NCBI GenBank assembly: GCA_035498405.1
Contig: DATKAE010000027.1
Location: forward strand, 62,001-126,000
Direction of reading: 5' to 3'
DNA length: 64,000 nt
Source of the DNA: DATBFU01 sp035498405
GTDB taxonomy: Bacteria; Acidobacteriota; Thermoanaerobaculia; UBA5066; Gp7-AA6
Shown here: in pieces, positions 8,681-18,033 of the stretch
Layout of the letters: every line of letters begins with the position of its first letter
How positions within the stretch are numbered: the stretch's first letter is position 1
The notes under the pieces: generated by a model
Database searches by the model: none
What the model saw: the letters and a program-made list of their open reading frames with translations, nothing else
What the model was told of the DNA's origin: nothing
Translations under genes and position numbers: made by a program

Positions 8681-9784
8681 GTGCGGTCCAGGTTCTTGTC
8701 TCTCGGCGCGGCGCTCCTCGCCGCCGGCGCGGCCGCCTTCGGGGAGCGGCCGGATTCCCTACCGCTCGAGACGATCAAGCTGCCCAAGGGCTTCTCGATC
8801 GCGCTCTACGCTCGCGTGCCGAACGCCCGGTCCATGGCGCTTGCACCCAGCGGAACGCTCTTCGTCGGAACGCGACACGAAGAAGTGTTCGCGGTGCGCC
8901 GCGACACGCCCGAGCGCGGCGGCGATGTCGTCACGATTGCGCGAGGTCTCGACATGCCCAACGGCGTGGCGATGCGCGACGGCTCGCTCTACGTTGCGGA
9001 GGTTTCGCGCGTCCTGCGCTTCGACGACATCGAGGAGCATCTCGAGAACCCTCCGCGCCCGGTGGTCGTGCGCGCAGATTTTCCGACGGAGCGGCACCAC
9101 GGGTGGAAGTTCATTGGGTTCGGCCCGGACGGCTGGCTCTACGTGCCCGTGGGCGCTCCCTGCAACATCTGCGAGAGCAAGCAGCCGGTCTTCGCCGCGA
9201 TTCACCGGATGCGCCCGGACGGCTCGAAAGTCGAGCTCTATGCCTCCGGCGTGCGCAATACCGTCGGATTCGATTGGGACCCGCAAACCAAGGAGCTCTG
9301 GTTCACGGACAATGGCCGCGACTGGATGGGCGACGACCAGCCGCCGGATGAGCTCGACCACGCTCCGCACGCCGGAATGAACTTCGGCTACCCCTACTGC
9401 CACGGCGCGAGCATTTCCGATCCGGAATTTGGCCGGAAGCACCCGTGCTCCGAATTCACGCCGCCAGCCATGGCGCTCGGCCCCCACGTGGCCTCCCTCG
9501 GGATGCGCTTCTACACGGGCGCGATGTTCCCGCCCGAGTACCGAAACCAGATCTTCATCGCCGAGCACGGCTCCTGGAATCGCTCGCACAAGATCGGATA
9601 TCGCGTGAGCCTCGTCCGGTTGGAAGGCGGACACGCGGTGTCCTACCGTCCCTTCGCGACGGGATGGCTCCAGGGGGAGCGCGCCTGGGGTCGCCCGGTC
9701 GACGTGCTCGTCATGCCGGACGGCGCGCTGCTCGTTTCCGACGACCACGCCGGAGCGATCTACCGGATCTCCTATCGGGGGTAG
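8681..9784 (+). CDS. Secreted PQQ-dependent sugar dehydrogenase family protein
   Basis: 367 residues from a GTG at 8681, chosen because it yields a signal peptide (SRFLSLGAALLAAGAAAFG) and lies 5 bases after the S9 peptidase stop. The body is a beta-propeller of the soluble glucose/sorbosone dehydrogenase group. Visible motifs are GLDMPNGVAMRDGSLYVAE, HHGWKFIGFGPDGWLYVPVG, ASGVRNTVGFDWDP, TDNGRDWMGDDQPPDEL and IAEHGSWNRS. These include the residues that normally line the PQQ and calcium site. The substrate cannot be told. Probably co-transcribed with the upstream peptidase. Confidence 0.85.
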   Translation: MRSRFLSLGAALLAAGAAAFGERPDSLPLETIKLPKGFSIALYARVPNARSMALAPSGTLFVGTRHEEVFAVRRDTPERGGDVVTIARGLDMPNGVAMRDGSLYVAEVSRVLRFDDIEEHLENPPRPVVVRADFPTERHHGWKFIGFGPDGWLYVPVGAPCNICESKQPVFAAIHRMRPDGSKVELYASGVRNTVGFDWDPQTKELWFTDNGRDWMGDDQPPDELDHAPHAGMNFGYPYCHGASISDPEFGRKHPCSEFTPPAMALGPHVASLGMRFYTGAMFPPEYRNQIFIAEHGSWNRSHKIGYRVSLVRLEGGHAVSYRPFATGWLQGERAWGRPVDVLVMPDGALLVSDDHAGAIYRISYRG

Positions 9785-9891
9785 GCCCCACCGTCTCGGA
9801 ATCGGGCGCGTCGCGACCGGGTTGTAGTATCCCGCCTTCGCCGTGGAGGCTCGCCCGGGACCGGACCCGACCCGGCAGCTTAAGGAGAGTC

Positions 9892-12675
9892 ATGAGATTC
9901 GCCAGGTCAACTGCATCGTTCCTCGCCTCCCTCGCCCTCGCCGCCCAGCTGGCCGCGCAGTCGGCAAGGCCCGCCGCCAAGCCCAAGGCGCCGGCCTCGC
10001 CGCCGGCGCCGACCAAGGTCACCTCGGTCGAAGGAATCACCGAGTACGTCCTCGGAAACGGCCTGCACGTTCTGCTCTTTCCCGACCAAACCAAGCCGAC
10101 GATCACCGTCAACGTCACTTACCTGGTCGGCTCGCGAAACGAGAACTACGGTGAGACCGGCATGGCGCATCTGCTCGAGCACTTGATGTTCAAGGGCTCG
10201 CCGAACCACCCGAACATCCCGCAGGAGCTGACGTCGCACGGCGCGCGGCCAAACGGATCGACCTGGTACGACCGGACGAACTACTTCGAGACGTTCCGGG
10301 CGACCGAGGAGAACTTGAAGTGGGCCCTGGAGCTCGAGGCGGACCGGATGGTCCACTCCTTCATCGCCAAGAAGGACCTCGACAGCGAAATGACGGTCGT
10401 GCGAAACGAGTTCGAGGCGGGCGAGAACGACCCGGAGGGTGTCCTGGCCGAGCGGGTGCTCTCGACGGCCTACCTCTGGCACAACTACGGCAAGAGCACG
10501 ATCGGCGCCCGGGCGGACATCGAGAATGTGCCGATCGATCGCCTCCAGGCCTTTTGGCGGACCTACTACCAGCCGGACAACGCGTACCTTCTCGTGGCCG
10601 GCCGGTTCGACGAGGCCAAGACCCTCGCGCTCGTCAACCAGATCTTCGGCTCCATTCCGCGGCCGAAACGCGCGCTCGAGAAGACCTATACGGCCGAGCC
10701 GACGCAGGACGGCGAGCGCTCCGTCACTCTCCGGCGCGTGGGCGACGTCCAGTCGGTCGCCGCGGCCTATCACGTCCCATCGGGTCCCCATCCCGACTCG
10801 GTGGCCATCGACGTGCTGGGGCAGGTGTTGGCCGACACGCCGTCGGGACGCCTCTACAAGGCCCTCGTCGAAACCAATAAGGCCACGTCGGTGTCGGATT
10901 TCTTCCTCTACCTTCACGACCCCGGCTTTCTGCTCTTCCAGGCGCAGGTGCGGCAGGAGAGCTCGCTCGAGGATGCCGAGAAGACGATGCTCGCGACGAT
11001 CGACGCGATCCCCGGCAACCCCATCACCAAGGAAGAGGTCGAGCGGGCGCGCGCCGAGTTCTTGAAGAACATCGACCTGACGTTGAATTCGGCCGACCGC
11101 GTCGGCCTGGAGATGTCCGAGTGGATCGGCGCGGGCGACTGGCGCCTCTTCTTCCTGAACCGCGACCGGATCAAGAAGCTCACGGCCGAGGACGTTCAGC
11201 GGGTCGCCGTCGAGTACCTGAAGCCCTCCAACCGAACCGTCGGCCTCTTCATCCCGACGGGCCGGCCCGACCGCGCGGAGATCCCGCCCTCCCCGGATGT
11301 CGCGACGCTGCTGAAGGACTACAAGGGAGAAGCCGCCGTGGCCCAGGGCGAGGCCTTCGATCCTTCTCCCGCCAACATCGAGTCCAAAGTCACCCGAACG
11401 AATCTTCCGAATGGACTCCAGGTGGTGTTGCTGCCCAAGAAGACCCGCGGCGCGACGGTCGTCGCGGCGATGACGCTGCGCTTCGGCGACGAGAAGAGCC
11501 TCTGGAACAAATCCGCGACGGCGGACCTCGCGGCAGACATGCTGATGCGCGGCACGGCGAAGCACACGCGACAGCAGTTGAAGGACGAGCTCGACCGATT
11601 GAAGGCCCGCGTCGGCGTCTCCGGAGGCCCCACACAGGCCTCCGTCTCGATCGAGACGATCCGAGAGAACCTGCCGGCCGTCTTGAAGCTCGTCGCCGAG
11701 GTGCTGCGCGAGCCCGTCTTCCCCGAAAACGAGCTCGAGCAGCTCAGGCAAGAGAACCTGGCGGCGATCGAACAGCAGAGAAGCGAGCCCGACGCGGTCG
11801 CCTCCAACGCCTACACCCGCCATCAGAACCCGTACCCCAAGGGAGACGTCCGCTACGTCGAGACTCCCGACGAGTCGCTCGCGAGCTACAAGGCGGCAAC
11901 CCGAGAAGACGTCCGCTCGTTCTATGGCGGGTTCTACGGGGCTTTGAACGCGGAGCTCGCCCTCGTGGGCGATTTCGACCCCGGCACGACCTTGCCGCTC
12001 CTGACGGAGCTCTTGGGCGACTGGAAGAGCAAGAGCCCCTTCGAGCGCGTGCCCCGGCCGTACCAGAATGTCGCGCCGGTCAACGACCGCTTCAAGACCC
12101 CGGACAAGGCGAATGCCTTCTTCATCGCCGGAGAGAATCTGCCCATCGGCGACGACGATCCCGACTACCCCGCTCTGGTGCTCGGCAATTACCTGTTGGG
12201 AGGCGGATTCCTGAACTCGCGGCTGGCCGTGCGGATTCGCCAGAAGGACGGCTTGAGCTACGGCGTCGGCTCACAGCTCTCCGCCTCGCCGCTCGACAAG
12301 GCGGGCAGCTTCACCGCCTACGCGATCTACGCGCCGCAGAACGCGGTCAAGCTCGAGAAAGCGTTCCGGGAGGAAGTCGACCGGGTCCTGAAGGACGGCT
12401 ACACCGAATCGGAGGTCGACGAAGGAAAGAGCGGTTACCTGCAGTCGCGGCAGGTGTCGCGCGCACAGGACCCGGCCCTCGCGCGGACCCTCGCCGCCGA
12501 CCTCTTCTTGAAACGCACGCTCTACTGGGACGAAGCGCTCGAGAAGAAGATCGCGGCGCTGACGCCGGCGGAGATCGCCGCCGCGATGCGGCGGCACCTC
12601 GATCCCGGCAAGTTCTCGGCCGTCGAGGCCGGCGATTTCGACAAGAGCCCGCCCGCCGAAACGCCGGCCAATTAA
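9892..12675 (+). CDS. M16 (insulinase/pitrilysin-like) zinc peptidase, two-domain
   Basis: 927 residues from the ATG at 9892, preceded by AAGGAG at 9882-9887; the longer upstream frame is a shadow of the previous gene. A signal peptide ending QLAAQS precedes a Pro/Ala linker. The first M16 unit has the inverted zinc motif HLLEH in AHLLEHLMFKGS, with the downstream Glu expected in EMTVVRNEFEAGEND. The second unit (from about residue 505, TNLPNGLQVVLLPKK) has DLAADMLMRGT where HxxEH would be, so it is the inactive half that completes the clamshell. The C-terminal R/Y motif LSYGVGSQL is present. Likely a periplasmic peptidase that degrades peptides fed by neighbouring hydrolases. Confidence 0.92.
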   Translation: MRFARSTASFLASLALAAQLAAQSARPAAKPKAPASPPAPTKVTSVEGITEYVLGNGLHVLLFPDQTKPTITVNVTYLVGSRNENYGETGMAHLLEHLMFKGSPNHPNIPQELTSHGARPNGSTWYDRTNYFETFRATEENLKWALELEADRMVHSFIAKKDLDSEMTVVRNEFEAGENDPEGVLAERVLSTAYLWHNYGKSTIGARADIENVPIDRLQAFWRTYYQPDNAYLLVAGRFDEAKTLALVNQIFGSIPRPKRALEKTYTAEPTQDGERSVTLRRVGDVQSVAAAYHVPSGPHPDSVAIDVLGQVLADTPSGRLYKALVETNKATSVSDFFLYLHDPGFLLFQAQVRQESSLEDAEKTMLATIDAIPGNPITKEEVERARAEFLKNIDLTLNSADRVGLEMSEWIGAGDWRLFFLNRDRIKKLTAEDVQRVAVEYLKPSNRTVGLFIPTGRPDRAEIPPSPDVATLLKDYKGEAAVAQGEAFDPSPANIESKVTRTNLPNGLQVVLLPKKTRGATVVAAMTLRFGDEKSLWNKSATADLAADMLMRGTAKHTRQQLKDELDRLKARVGVSGGPTQASVSIETIRENLPAVLKLVAEVLREPVFPENELEQLRQENLAAIEQQRSEPDAVASNAYTRHQNPYPKGDVRYVETPDESLASYKAATREDVRSFYGGFYGALNAELALVGDFDPGTTLPLLTELLGDWKSKSPFERVPRPYQNVAPVNDRFKTPDKANAFFIAGENLPIGDDDPDYPALVLGNYLLGGGFLNSRLAVRIRQKDGLSYGVGSQLSASPLDKAGSFTAYAIYAPQNAVKLEKAFREEVDRVLKDGYTESEVDEGKSGYLQSRQVSRAQDPALARTLAADLFLKRTLYWDEALEKKIAALTPAEIAAAMRRHLDPGKFSAVEAGDFDKSPPAETPAN

Positions 12676-12696
12676 GCGCGGCGGCTGCCCGCTCAA

Positions 12697-13043
12697 GCAT
12701 GAGGGGCGAGCGTTCCGCCGGGAGTCGCGCCAGGCCGGAGGCGGCCAGGACCTCGCCGTGCGTCACGTTCGGCTCGGGATCGAGCAGGCACTCCTTGTCG
12801 TATTCGAAGTATCGCGCCCGCTCGATGTCCGGTCCCGCATAATCCCGGATCGCCTCCGCGGAGTCCCAGAGCGAGACGAGAAGGAAGCACGCGATCACCT
12901 TCGCCGCACCGCAGCAGAGTAACGCCGCGGTTCCCTCGAACCGCCTGATATCCGCGAACCCCGAGATGCGAGTCCGATCGATACCTCGCGCAGCCCTCGG
13001 CCTTCTCGACGGGCACCGCTCCATCCCAGACGCGCGCGATCAT
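12697..13043 (-). pseudogene. Frameshifted antibiotic-biosynthesis-monooxygenase-like gene
   Basis: In one minus frame from 13043 the translation reads MIARVWDGAVPVEKAEG...YQAVRGNRGVTLLR. It then becomes meaningless, while the next frame continues the family pattern with FLLVSLWDSAEAIRDYAG and IERARYFEYDKECLLDPEP. Joined near 12895 these give a small ABM-fold (ferredoxin-like dimeric heme/monooxygenase-type) protein of about 105 residues. One indel is therefore needed. Either the gene is dead or the assembly has an error here. It lies between the M16 gene and the amidohydrolase. Confidence 0.6.
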
Positions 13044-13080
13044 GTGCCCTCCCGTCCCACTCGACGTGGATGAGTCAGCG

Positions 13081-14391
13081 TCAATCGCCGCGGTAGACCC
13101 TGCCGTCCTTCATGACGAATCCAACCGACTCGAGCACCTGCACGCTCTGGAGCGGGTCGCCGGAGACGGCGATGAGGTCGGCATAGGCGCCCGGCGAGAC
13201 GGCTCCGATCTCGCCCGACATCCCGAGCATCTCGGCGGCGCGCGAGGTGGCCGCCTGGATCGCCGCCATCGGCGTCATGCCGAACTCGACCAAGCGGGCG
13301 AACTCCCGGGCGATCGGCTCCTTCCAGGAGAAGCCGCCGGCGTCGGTGCCGAAGGCGATCTTGACGCCGGCCTTGACGGCCTTCTGAAGGGACGGCCCGT
13401 GCACCGCCGCGCGCTTGCGGTCGCGCTTTCCCTCCGGCGTGTCCTCCGGGGCCCAATGGTCGTAGTAGACGCTCATCGTCGGCACGAGCCAGGTGCCCTG
13501 GCGAACCATCTGGGCGATCGACGCGTCGTCGAGCTCGAGTCCGTGCTCGATGGAATCGCAGCCGCCGTCCAAGCCCCGATGAAGGCCGACGCCGTTGTAG
13601 GCGTGGCAGGCCACTTTCCTTCCCCAGCCGTGCGCCTCGTCGACGATCGCCCTGATCTCCTCGAGCGTGAAGGTGGGCTGAGAGACGAGGTTGCCCTGCT
13701 TGTCCACCCAGGACCGGTGTGTCACGTAGATCTTGATCCAGTCCGCTCCGTGATCGAGCTGCTCGCGCGCGGCCTTGCGCGCCTCGACCGGACCGTCCAC
13801 GATCTGAGCGCCCTTGGGCACATCGATCTCGGGCGCGTAGTCCTCGAGCGGATAGCCCCCGGTCGTCGAGATGGCGCGCGTGACGACGAACATCCGCGGC
13901 CCGGGAATGTAGCCTCCTTCGATCGCCTGTTTGATTCCGACGTCGCCGTAGCCCGCTCCCTCGGTTTCGACGTCGCGGATCGTCGTGAAGCCCTGCTCGA
14001 GGGCGCGCCGTGCCGAGGCCGTCGCCCGGGCCGCGCGAAAGGCGAGCCCCTGCTTGAGCAATTGCACGTCGTAGCCTCCCTCGGCCGGGTCCTCCCCCTG
14101 CAGAAAGATGTGCGTGTGGGTGTCGATCAGACCCGGCAGCACGGTCGCCCGCGAGAGGTCGATGACCTTCGCGCTCGCCGGGACCGCGACCGTTGCGGTG
14201 TCTCCCACGCTCTCGATCCGATTGCCGCGGATCACGATCGACTGATCGCGGCGGGGACTCGCAGACTTCCCGTCGATCAGGGTCCCCGCCCGAATGACGG
14301 TGACACTCGGCGGGTTGGACGATTGCGGGGCCGCCGGCCGAGCCGCCGCGAACAGAATCAGCGCGGGACTGAGTGCGCGCAGCCTCTTCAT
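13081..14391 (-). CDS. Secreted metal-dependent amidohydrolase (Xaa-Pro dipeptidase/imidazolonepropionase-like)
   Basis: 436 residues with an N-terminal signal segment (LSPALILFAAARPAAPQ). Metal ligands of the amidohydrolase superfamily are visible in order: HTHTH after LPGLID, the bridging Lys in DWIKIY, His in KVACHAYNG, His in SIEHGLE and the catalytic Asp in AFGTDAGG. The C-terminal AYADLIAVSGDPLQSV belongs to the composite domain. Close relatives include prolidases and organophosphate or N-acyl amino acid hydrolases, so the substrate is open. It is transcribed away from the DJ-1/PfpI gene, with a 160-base shared upstream region. Confidence 0.87.
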   Translation of the reverse strand: MKRLRALSPALILFAAARPAAPQSSNPPSVTVIRAGTLIDGKSASPRRDQSIVIRGNRIESVGDTATVAVPASAKVIDLSRATVLPGLIDTHTHIFLQGEDPAEGGYDVQLLKQGLAFRAARATASARRALEQGFTTIRDVETEGAGYGDVGIKQAIEGGYIPGPRMFVVTRAISTTGGYPLEDYAPEIDVPKGAQIVDGPVEARKAAREQLDHGADWIKIYVTHRSWVDKQGNLVSQPTFTLEEIRAIVDEAHGWGRKVACHAYNGVGLHRGLDGGCDSIEHGLELDDASIAQMVRQGTWLVPTMSVYYDHWAPEDTPEGKRDRKRAAVHGPSLQKAVKAGVKIAFGTDAGGFSWKEPIAREFARLVEFGMTPMAAIQAATSRAAEMLGMSGEIGAVSPGAYADLIAVSGDPLQSVQVLESVGFVMKDGRVYRGD

Positions 14392-14551
14392 GGAATCCCT
14401 CCTTCTCCCTTCGTTCCCGGTTCCGGCGCCGCCGTCCGGAATCTCGGCCGCCCATCGTGGCGGCGCGGTCTCCCGATGTCAAACAGGGAATAGAATCCGC
14501 CTCGCAAGACCCGACCGCGCCCGTCCCGGCGCAGATCGTCGCGAGGTGCGT

Positions 14552-15238
14552 ATGGCGGAGAGGCCTCTCATCGCCGGATTCCGACTGGGCATCTACGTCT
14601 TCAAGGACGCCGAGATCGTGGACTTCGCCGCGCCGCACGGAGTCTTCTCGGTGGCCCGGCGCTTCGACGCGGAGCTCGAAGCCTTTCTCATCGCCGACGC
14701 CATGCGGCCCGTGCAGGCGCAAGCGGGATTCACCGTCCTGCCGAACTATTCGTTTCGGGACTCGCCCGCCATGGACGCGTTCCTGATCCCGGGAGGCTTC
14801 GGGACCCGACAGGAGATCGCCAATCGGCGCCTCCACGATTTCGTCCGATCGCTCCCGCCGTCCACGCTCCTGACGAGCGTGTGCACCGGCTCCTGGATCT
14901 ACGGCAAGATGGGCCTGCTCGATGGCCTGCCGGCGACCAACCGCAAGGAGCCGGACCGCGTGGAGTCCTCCGGCGCCGGAATGGTCCCCATCGACCGCCT
15001 CGCGAAGATCGCGCCGCGCGCGCGAATCAGCCGTGCCCGAGTGGTCGATTCCGGGCGGATCATCACCGCCGGGGGCATCACCTCGGGCATGGAAATGGGA
15101 TTCCACCTCCTGCGCCGCGCCGGCTACAGCGAAGAGTTCATCGCCGAGGTCGCGCGCGTCATGGAGTACAGCAAGGCCTACGAGCTCTATCGCGGCGACG
15201 TCGAGATCTCCGGAGAGGCTTCGATCGGCCGCGGATAG
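14552..15238 (+). CDS. DJ-1/PfpI family protein
   Basis: 228 residues from the ATG at 14552; the frame is open farther upstream but that part overlaps the divergent amidohydrolase. The protein has the class-I glutamine-amidotransferase-like fold of the DJ-1/PfpI family: an early acidic segment FKDAEIVDFAAPHGVF, PGGFGTRQE, and the nucleophile elbow TSVCTGSWIYGKMGLLDG with Cys. The pattern is closest to isonitrile-hydratase-like or AraC-N-terminal-like members rather than the PfpI protease. It lies 12 bases upstream of the first Ser/Thr kinase gene. Confidence 0.85.
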   Translation: MAERPLIAGFRLGIYVFKDAEIVDFAAPHGVFSVARRFDAELEAFLIADAMRPVQAQAGFTVLPNYSFRDSPAMDAFLIPGGFGTRQEIANRRLHDFVRSLPPSTLLTSVCTGSWIYGKMGLLDGLPATNRKEPDRVESSGAGMVPIDRLAKIAPRARISRARVVDSGRIITAGGITSGMEMGFHLLRRAGYSEEFIAEVARVMEYSKAYELYRGDVEISGEASIGRG

Positions 15239-15250
15239 AATCGGCGCCCG

Positions 15251-17821
15251 GTGACGCTCCCGGCGGGATCCCGCCTCGGCCCCTACGAGATTCTCGCGCC
15301 GCTCGGCGCGGGCGGCATGGGCGAGGTATATCGCGCGAAGGACCCGCGCCTCGGCCGCGAGGTGGCGATCAAGGTCCTTCCAGCCTCCTTCTCGAGCGAC
15401 GCCGACCGCCTGCGCCGGTTCGAGCAGGAAGCCAGAGCCGCCGGGCTTCTCAATCATCCCAACATCACCGCCGTTTACGACATCGGGACTCACGAGGGAG
15501 CGCCTTACGTCGTCCAGGAACTGCTCGAAGGGGAAACGCTTCGCGCGGAGCTCGCCGACGGGCGATTCTCCTCCCGCAAGGCGATCGAGTACGCCCAGCA
15601 GATCGCCCAGGGCCTCGCCGCCGCGCACGAGAAGGGGATCGTCCATCGGGACTTGAAGCCCGAGAACCTCTTCGTGACCCGAGACGGTCGCGTCAAGATC
15701 CTCGACTTCGGCCTGGCGAAGCTGACGGAGGCCGAGCCGGGCGGCCAGGCGACGAGCCTGCCAACCGCCACGGCCGGCACCGAACCCGGTGTCGTCATGG
15801 GAACGCTCGGCTACATGTCTCCCGAGCAGGTCAAGGGCAAGGCGGCCGACGCGCGCTCGGACATCTTCGCCTTCGGCGCGGTGCTCTACGAGATGCTCTC
15901 GGGAAAGCGCGCCTTCCACGGGGAGTCCGCCGCCGAAACGATGGCGTCGATCCTGAGAGAAGATCCGCCGGAGCTGTCGGTCACCGGCCAGAACATCTCA
16001 CCGGGACTCGAGCGAATCGTCCGGCACTGTCTCGAGAAGAACCCCGAGCGGAGATTTCAATCCGCGAGCGACATCGCCTTCGATCTCGAGACCCTCTCCG
16101 GGCTGTCCGGGCCGATGGCCACGCCGGCGCGTGCGCCGGGCAAGAAATGGGGCCGCCCGTCCTCGCTTCTTGGGGCTGCCCTTCTCGGAGGCCTCGTCGT
16201 CGGTGCCATCGTCTACCTCGCGGGCGCGAGGATGGGATCCCGCTTGCCGCCCTCCTTCCAACAGCTCACCTATCGCCACGGAACGGTATGGTCGGCTCGA
16301 TTCGGATCCGATGGAAAATCCATTTTTTACAGCGCTTCGTGGGACGGCCACCCGACAGAGATTTTCGTGAGCTCGCCGGAGAGCCCCGAGTCGCGTCCCT
16401 TCGGCCTTTCGGGGGCTGACGTTCTGGCGATCTCGGCCTCGGGGGAATTGGCCGTCGGCCTCGCGAGCACCGTTTCCGGTGAGTTCTTGAAGACCGCGAC
16501 GCTCGCGCGCACGAGCGCCACGGGCGGCGGAGCGCCGCGCCAGATGCTCGAAGACGTCCAGTTTGCCGACTGGTCGCCCGACGGAAAGGAGCTCGCGATC
16601 GTTCGCGCCGCGGGCGGCCGGACCCGGCTCGAATATCCCATCGGCAAGGCGCTCTATGAGACCGGAGGCTGGATCGGAAATCCGCGCGTCTCGCCGCTCG
16701 GCGACCGCGTCGCCTTCATCGATCATCCGGTCGGTGGCGACGACGGCGGATCGGTGGCGGCCGTCGACCGGACCGGGAAGAAGACGAATCTGTCAGAACT
16801 CTTCGGGAGCATCCAGGGCCTCGCCTGGTCGCCCGACGGATCGGAGATCTGGTTTACCGCGGCGCTCGCGAGTCGCGCCCTCTATGGAGTGTCGCCGGCA
16901 GGCAAGCAAAGACTCATCGCCCGGGTCACCGGTTCGCTGACTCTCCAGGACACGTCCCGCGACGGCCGCGTCCTGTTGACCGACGAGCTGCGCCGAGTCG
17001 GACTATCGGTACTCGCACCCGGGGATGGCAAGGAGAAGGACCTCTCCTGGCTCGATTGGTCCCGTCCAGCCGGCCTCTCCGCCGACGGCAAGACCGTCCT
17101 CTTCTTCGAATCCGGAGCAGGCGGAGGCCCCGGCTACTCCGTGTACCTGAGGGGAACCGACGGCGGGCCGGCCGTCCGGTTGGGCGAAGGAACGGCTCTG
17201 TCGCTCTCCCCGGACGGGAAGTGGGCCTTGGCACTTCTGCACAAGTTCACCAACCCGGAGGTCGTCCTCTATCCCACCGGTGCAGGGCAACCGAGGCCCT
17301 TGCCCCTGGGATCTCTCAAGCCGCAGACCGGAAGATTTCTTCCGGATGGCCGCCGCATCCTCATCGTCGCCACGGAACCGAGGCGGGCCACCCGCATCTA
17401 CCTGACCGACGTCCAGGGGACGAAGCCCCAGGCGCTCACGGACGAGAATTACAGGGGACCGACGTTCACTTCGTCCGACGGGACACGCTTTCTCGTTCGC
17501 GGACCGGACGAGACAACTTCGGCCTACTCTTTCGAGACCCGAGGGCTCACACCGATCCCCGCCATCCAACCGAACGAAATCGTCGCCGGCTGGACGGCTG
17601 ACGGCACTGGCCTCTACGTCCAGGGCCCCGGAATCCCGGCACCGATCGACCGACTCGATCTGGCGACCGGCCGCCGGGAGCGATGGAAAGAGATCGCGCC
17701 CTCCGACGTCGCGGGCGTCGTTCGTATTTCCTCTTTCGTCATATCGCCGGATGGACGGTTCTATACCTACGCCTACTCGCGCGTGCTCTCGAACCTTTAT
17801 CTTGCCGGGAATCTGAAGTGA
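15251..17821 (+). CDS. Membrane Ser/Thr protein kinase with TolB/WD40-like extracytoplasmic propeller
   Basis: 856 residues from a GTG. Kinase residues are complete: Gly loop GAGGMGEVYR (19-28), Lys41, HRDLKPEN (132-139), DFG (152-154) and MSPEQ (189-193). One transmembrane helix lies near 304-325. The C-terminal ~520 residues are TolB/WD40-like propeller repeats (DWSPDGKELAI, AWSPDGSEIWF, RDGRVLL). This is the typical acidobacterial sensor-kinase layout, with the propeller outside. The stop overlaps, as GTGA, the start of a truncated kinase gene. It is about as long as its neighbour at 18030 and nearly identical in the kinase domain, so the pair arose by duplication. Confidence 0.92.
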   Translation: MTLPAGSRLGPYEILAPLGAGGMGEVYRAKDPRLGREVAIKVLPASFSSDADRLRRFEQEARAAGLLNHPNITAVYDIGTHEGAPYVVQELLEGETLRAELADGRFSSRKAIEYAQQIAQGLAAAHEKGIVHRDLKPENLFVTRDGRVKILDFGLAKLTEAEPGGQATSLPTATAGTEPGVVMGTLGYMSPEQVKGKAADARSDIFAFGAVLYEMLSGKRAFHGESAAETMASILREDPPELSVTGQNISPGLERIVRHCLEKNPERRFQSASDIAFDLETLSGLSGPMATPARAPGKKWGRPSSLLGAALLGGLVVGAIVYLAGARMGSRLPPSFQQLTYRHGTVWSARFGSDGKSIFYSASWDGHPTEIFVSSPESPESRPFGLSGADVLAISASGELAVGLASTVSGEFLKTATLARTSATGGGAPRQMLEDVQFADWSPDGKELAIVRAAGGRTRLEYPIGKALYETGGWIGNPRVSPLGDRVAFIDHPVGGDDGGSVAAVDRTGKKTNLSELFGSIQGLAWSPDGSEIWFTAALASRALYGVSPAGKQRLIARVTGSLTLQDTSRDGRVLLTDELRRVGLSVLAPGDGKEKDLSWLDWSRPAGLSADGKTVLFFESGAGGGPGYSVYLRGTDGGPAVRLGEGTALSLSPDGKWALALLHKFTNPEVVLYPTGAGQPRPLPLGSLKPQTGRFLPDGRRILIVATEPRRATRIYLTDVQGTKPQALTDENYRGPTFTSSDGTRFLVRGPDETTSAYSFETRGLTPIPAIQPNEIVAGWTADGTGLYVQGPGIPAPIDRLDLATGRRERWKEIAPSDVAGVVRISSFVISPDGRFYTYAYSRVLSNLYLAGNLK

Positions 17822-18033
17822 CCCTGGCCCAGAGCTCCCGCCTCGGACCCTACGAGATCCTCGCGCCGCTCGGAGCGGGCGGAATGGGTAAGGTGTACCG
17901 TCGCGCGCGCCCCTTTCGGGGTCTCCGTCCTGCGGACGCACCGGCTCACGGCTCGCCCGGATGCGGGCTCGACGGCCTGCCTGACCCCTCACTGCGCGCC
18001 GCGACCGGAGGGTCGCGCCGCGAACGACGATGA
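17818..18033 (+). pseudogene. N-terminal fragment of a Ser/Thr kinase gene
   Basis: Starting from GTG at 17818, which overlaps the preceding stop, the frame gives VTLAQSSRLGPYEILAPLG and then the Gly loop GAGGMGKVYR, a clear kinase N-terminus. Immediately after VYR the sequence enters the palindromic element at 17901-18004 and the kinase never resumes. The frame closes just after the next kinase start at 18030. It is the remains of a kinase gene lost after insertion or recombination at this codon. Confidence 0.8.
17901..18004. repeat. Short palindromic (MITE-like) element, copy 1
   Basis: The element begins right after the VYR codons of the kinase fragment. Its ends are imperfect inverted repeats: the left end starts TCGCGCGCGCCCC and contains CGGGGTC, and the right end is GACCCCTC...GCGCGCCGCGA. 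Bases 17940-17990 match 22352-22403 of copy 2 at about 82% by eye. No coding capacity is seen. Confidence 0.6.

Noticed and set aside
9445..9891. N-terminal extension of the M16 peptidase
   Set aside because: It overlaps the sugar dehydrogenase in another frame and precedes a good ribosome site and signal peptide at 9892.
13040..15919. A minus-strand open frame of about 960 codons
   Set aside because: It runs antisense to the DJ-1 gene and kinase and out of frame through the amidohydrolase. No domain is recognisable and the composition is typical of GC-rich shadow frames.
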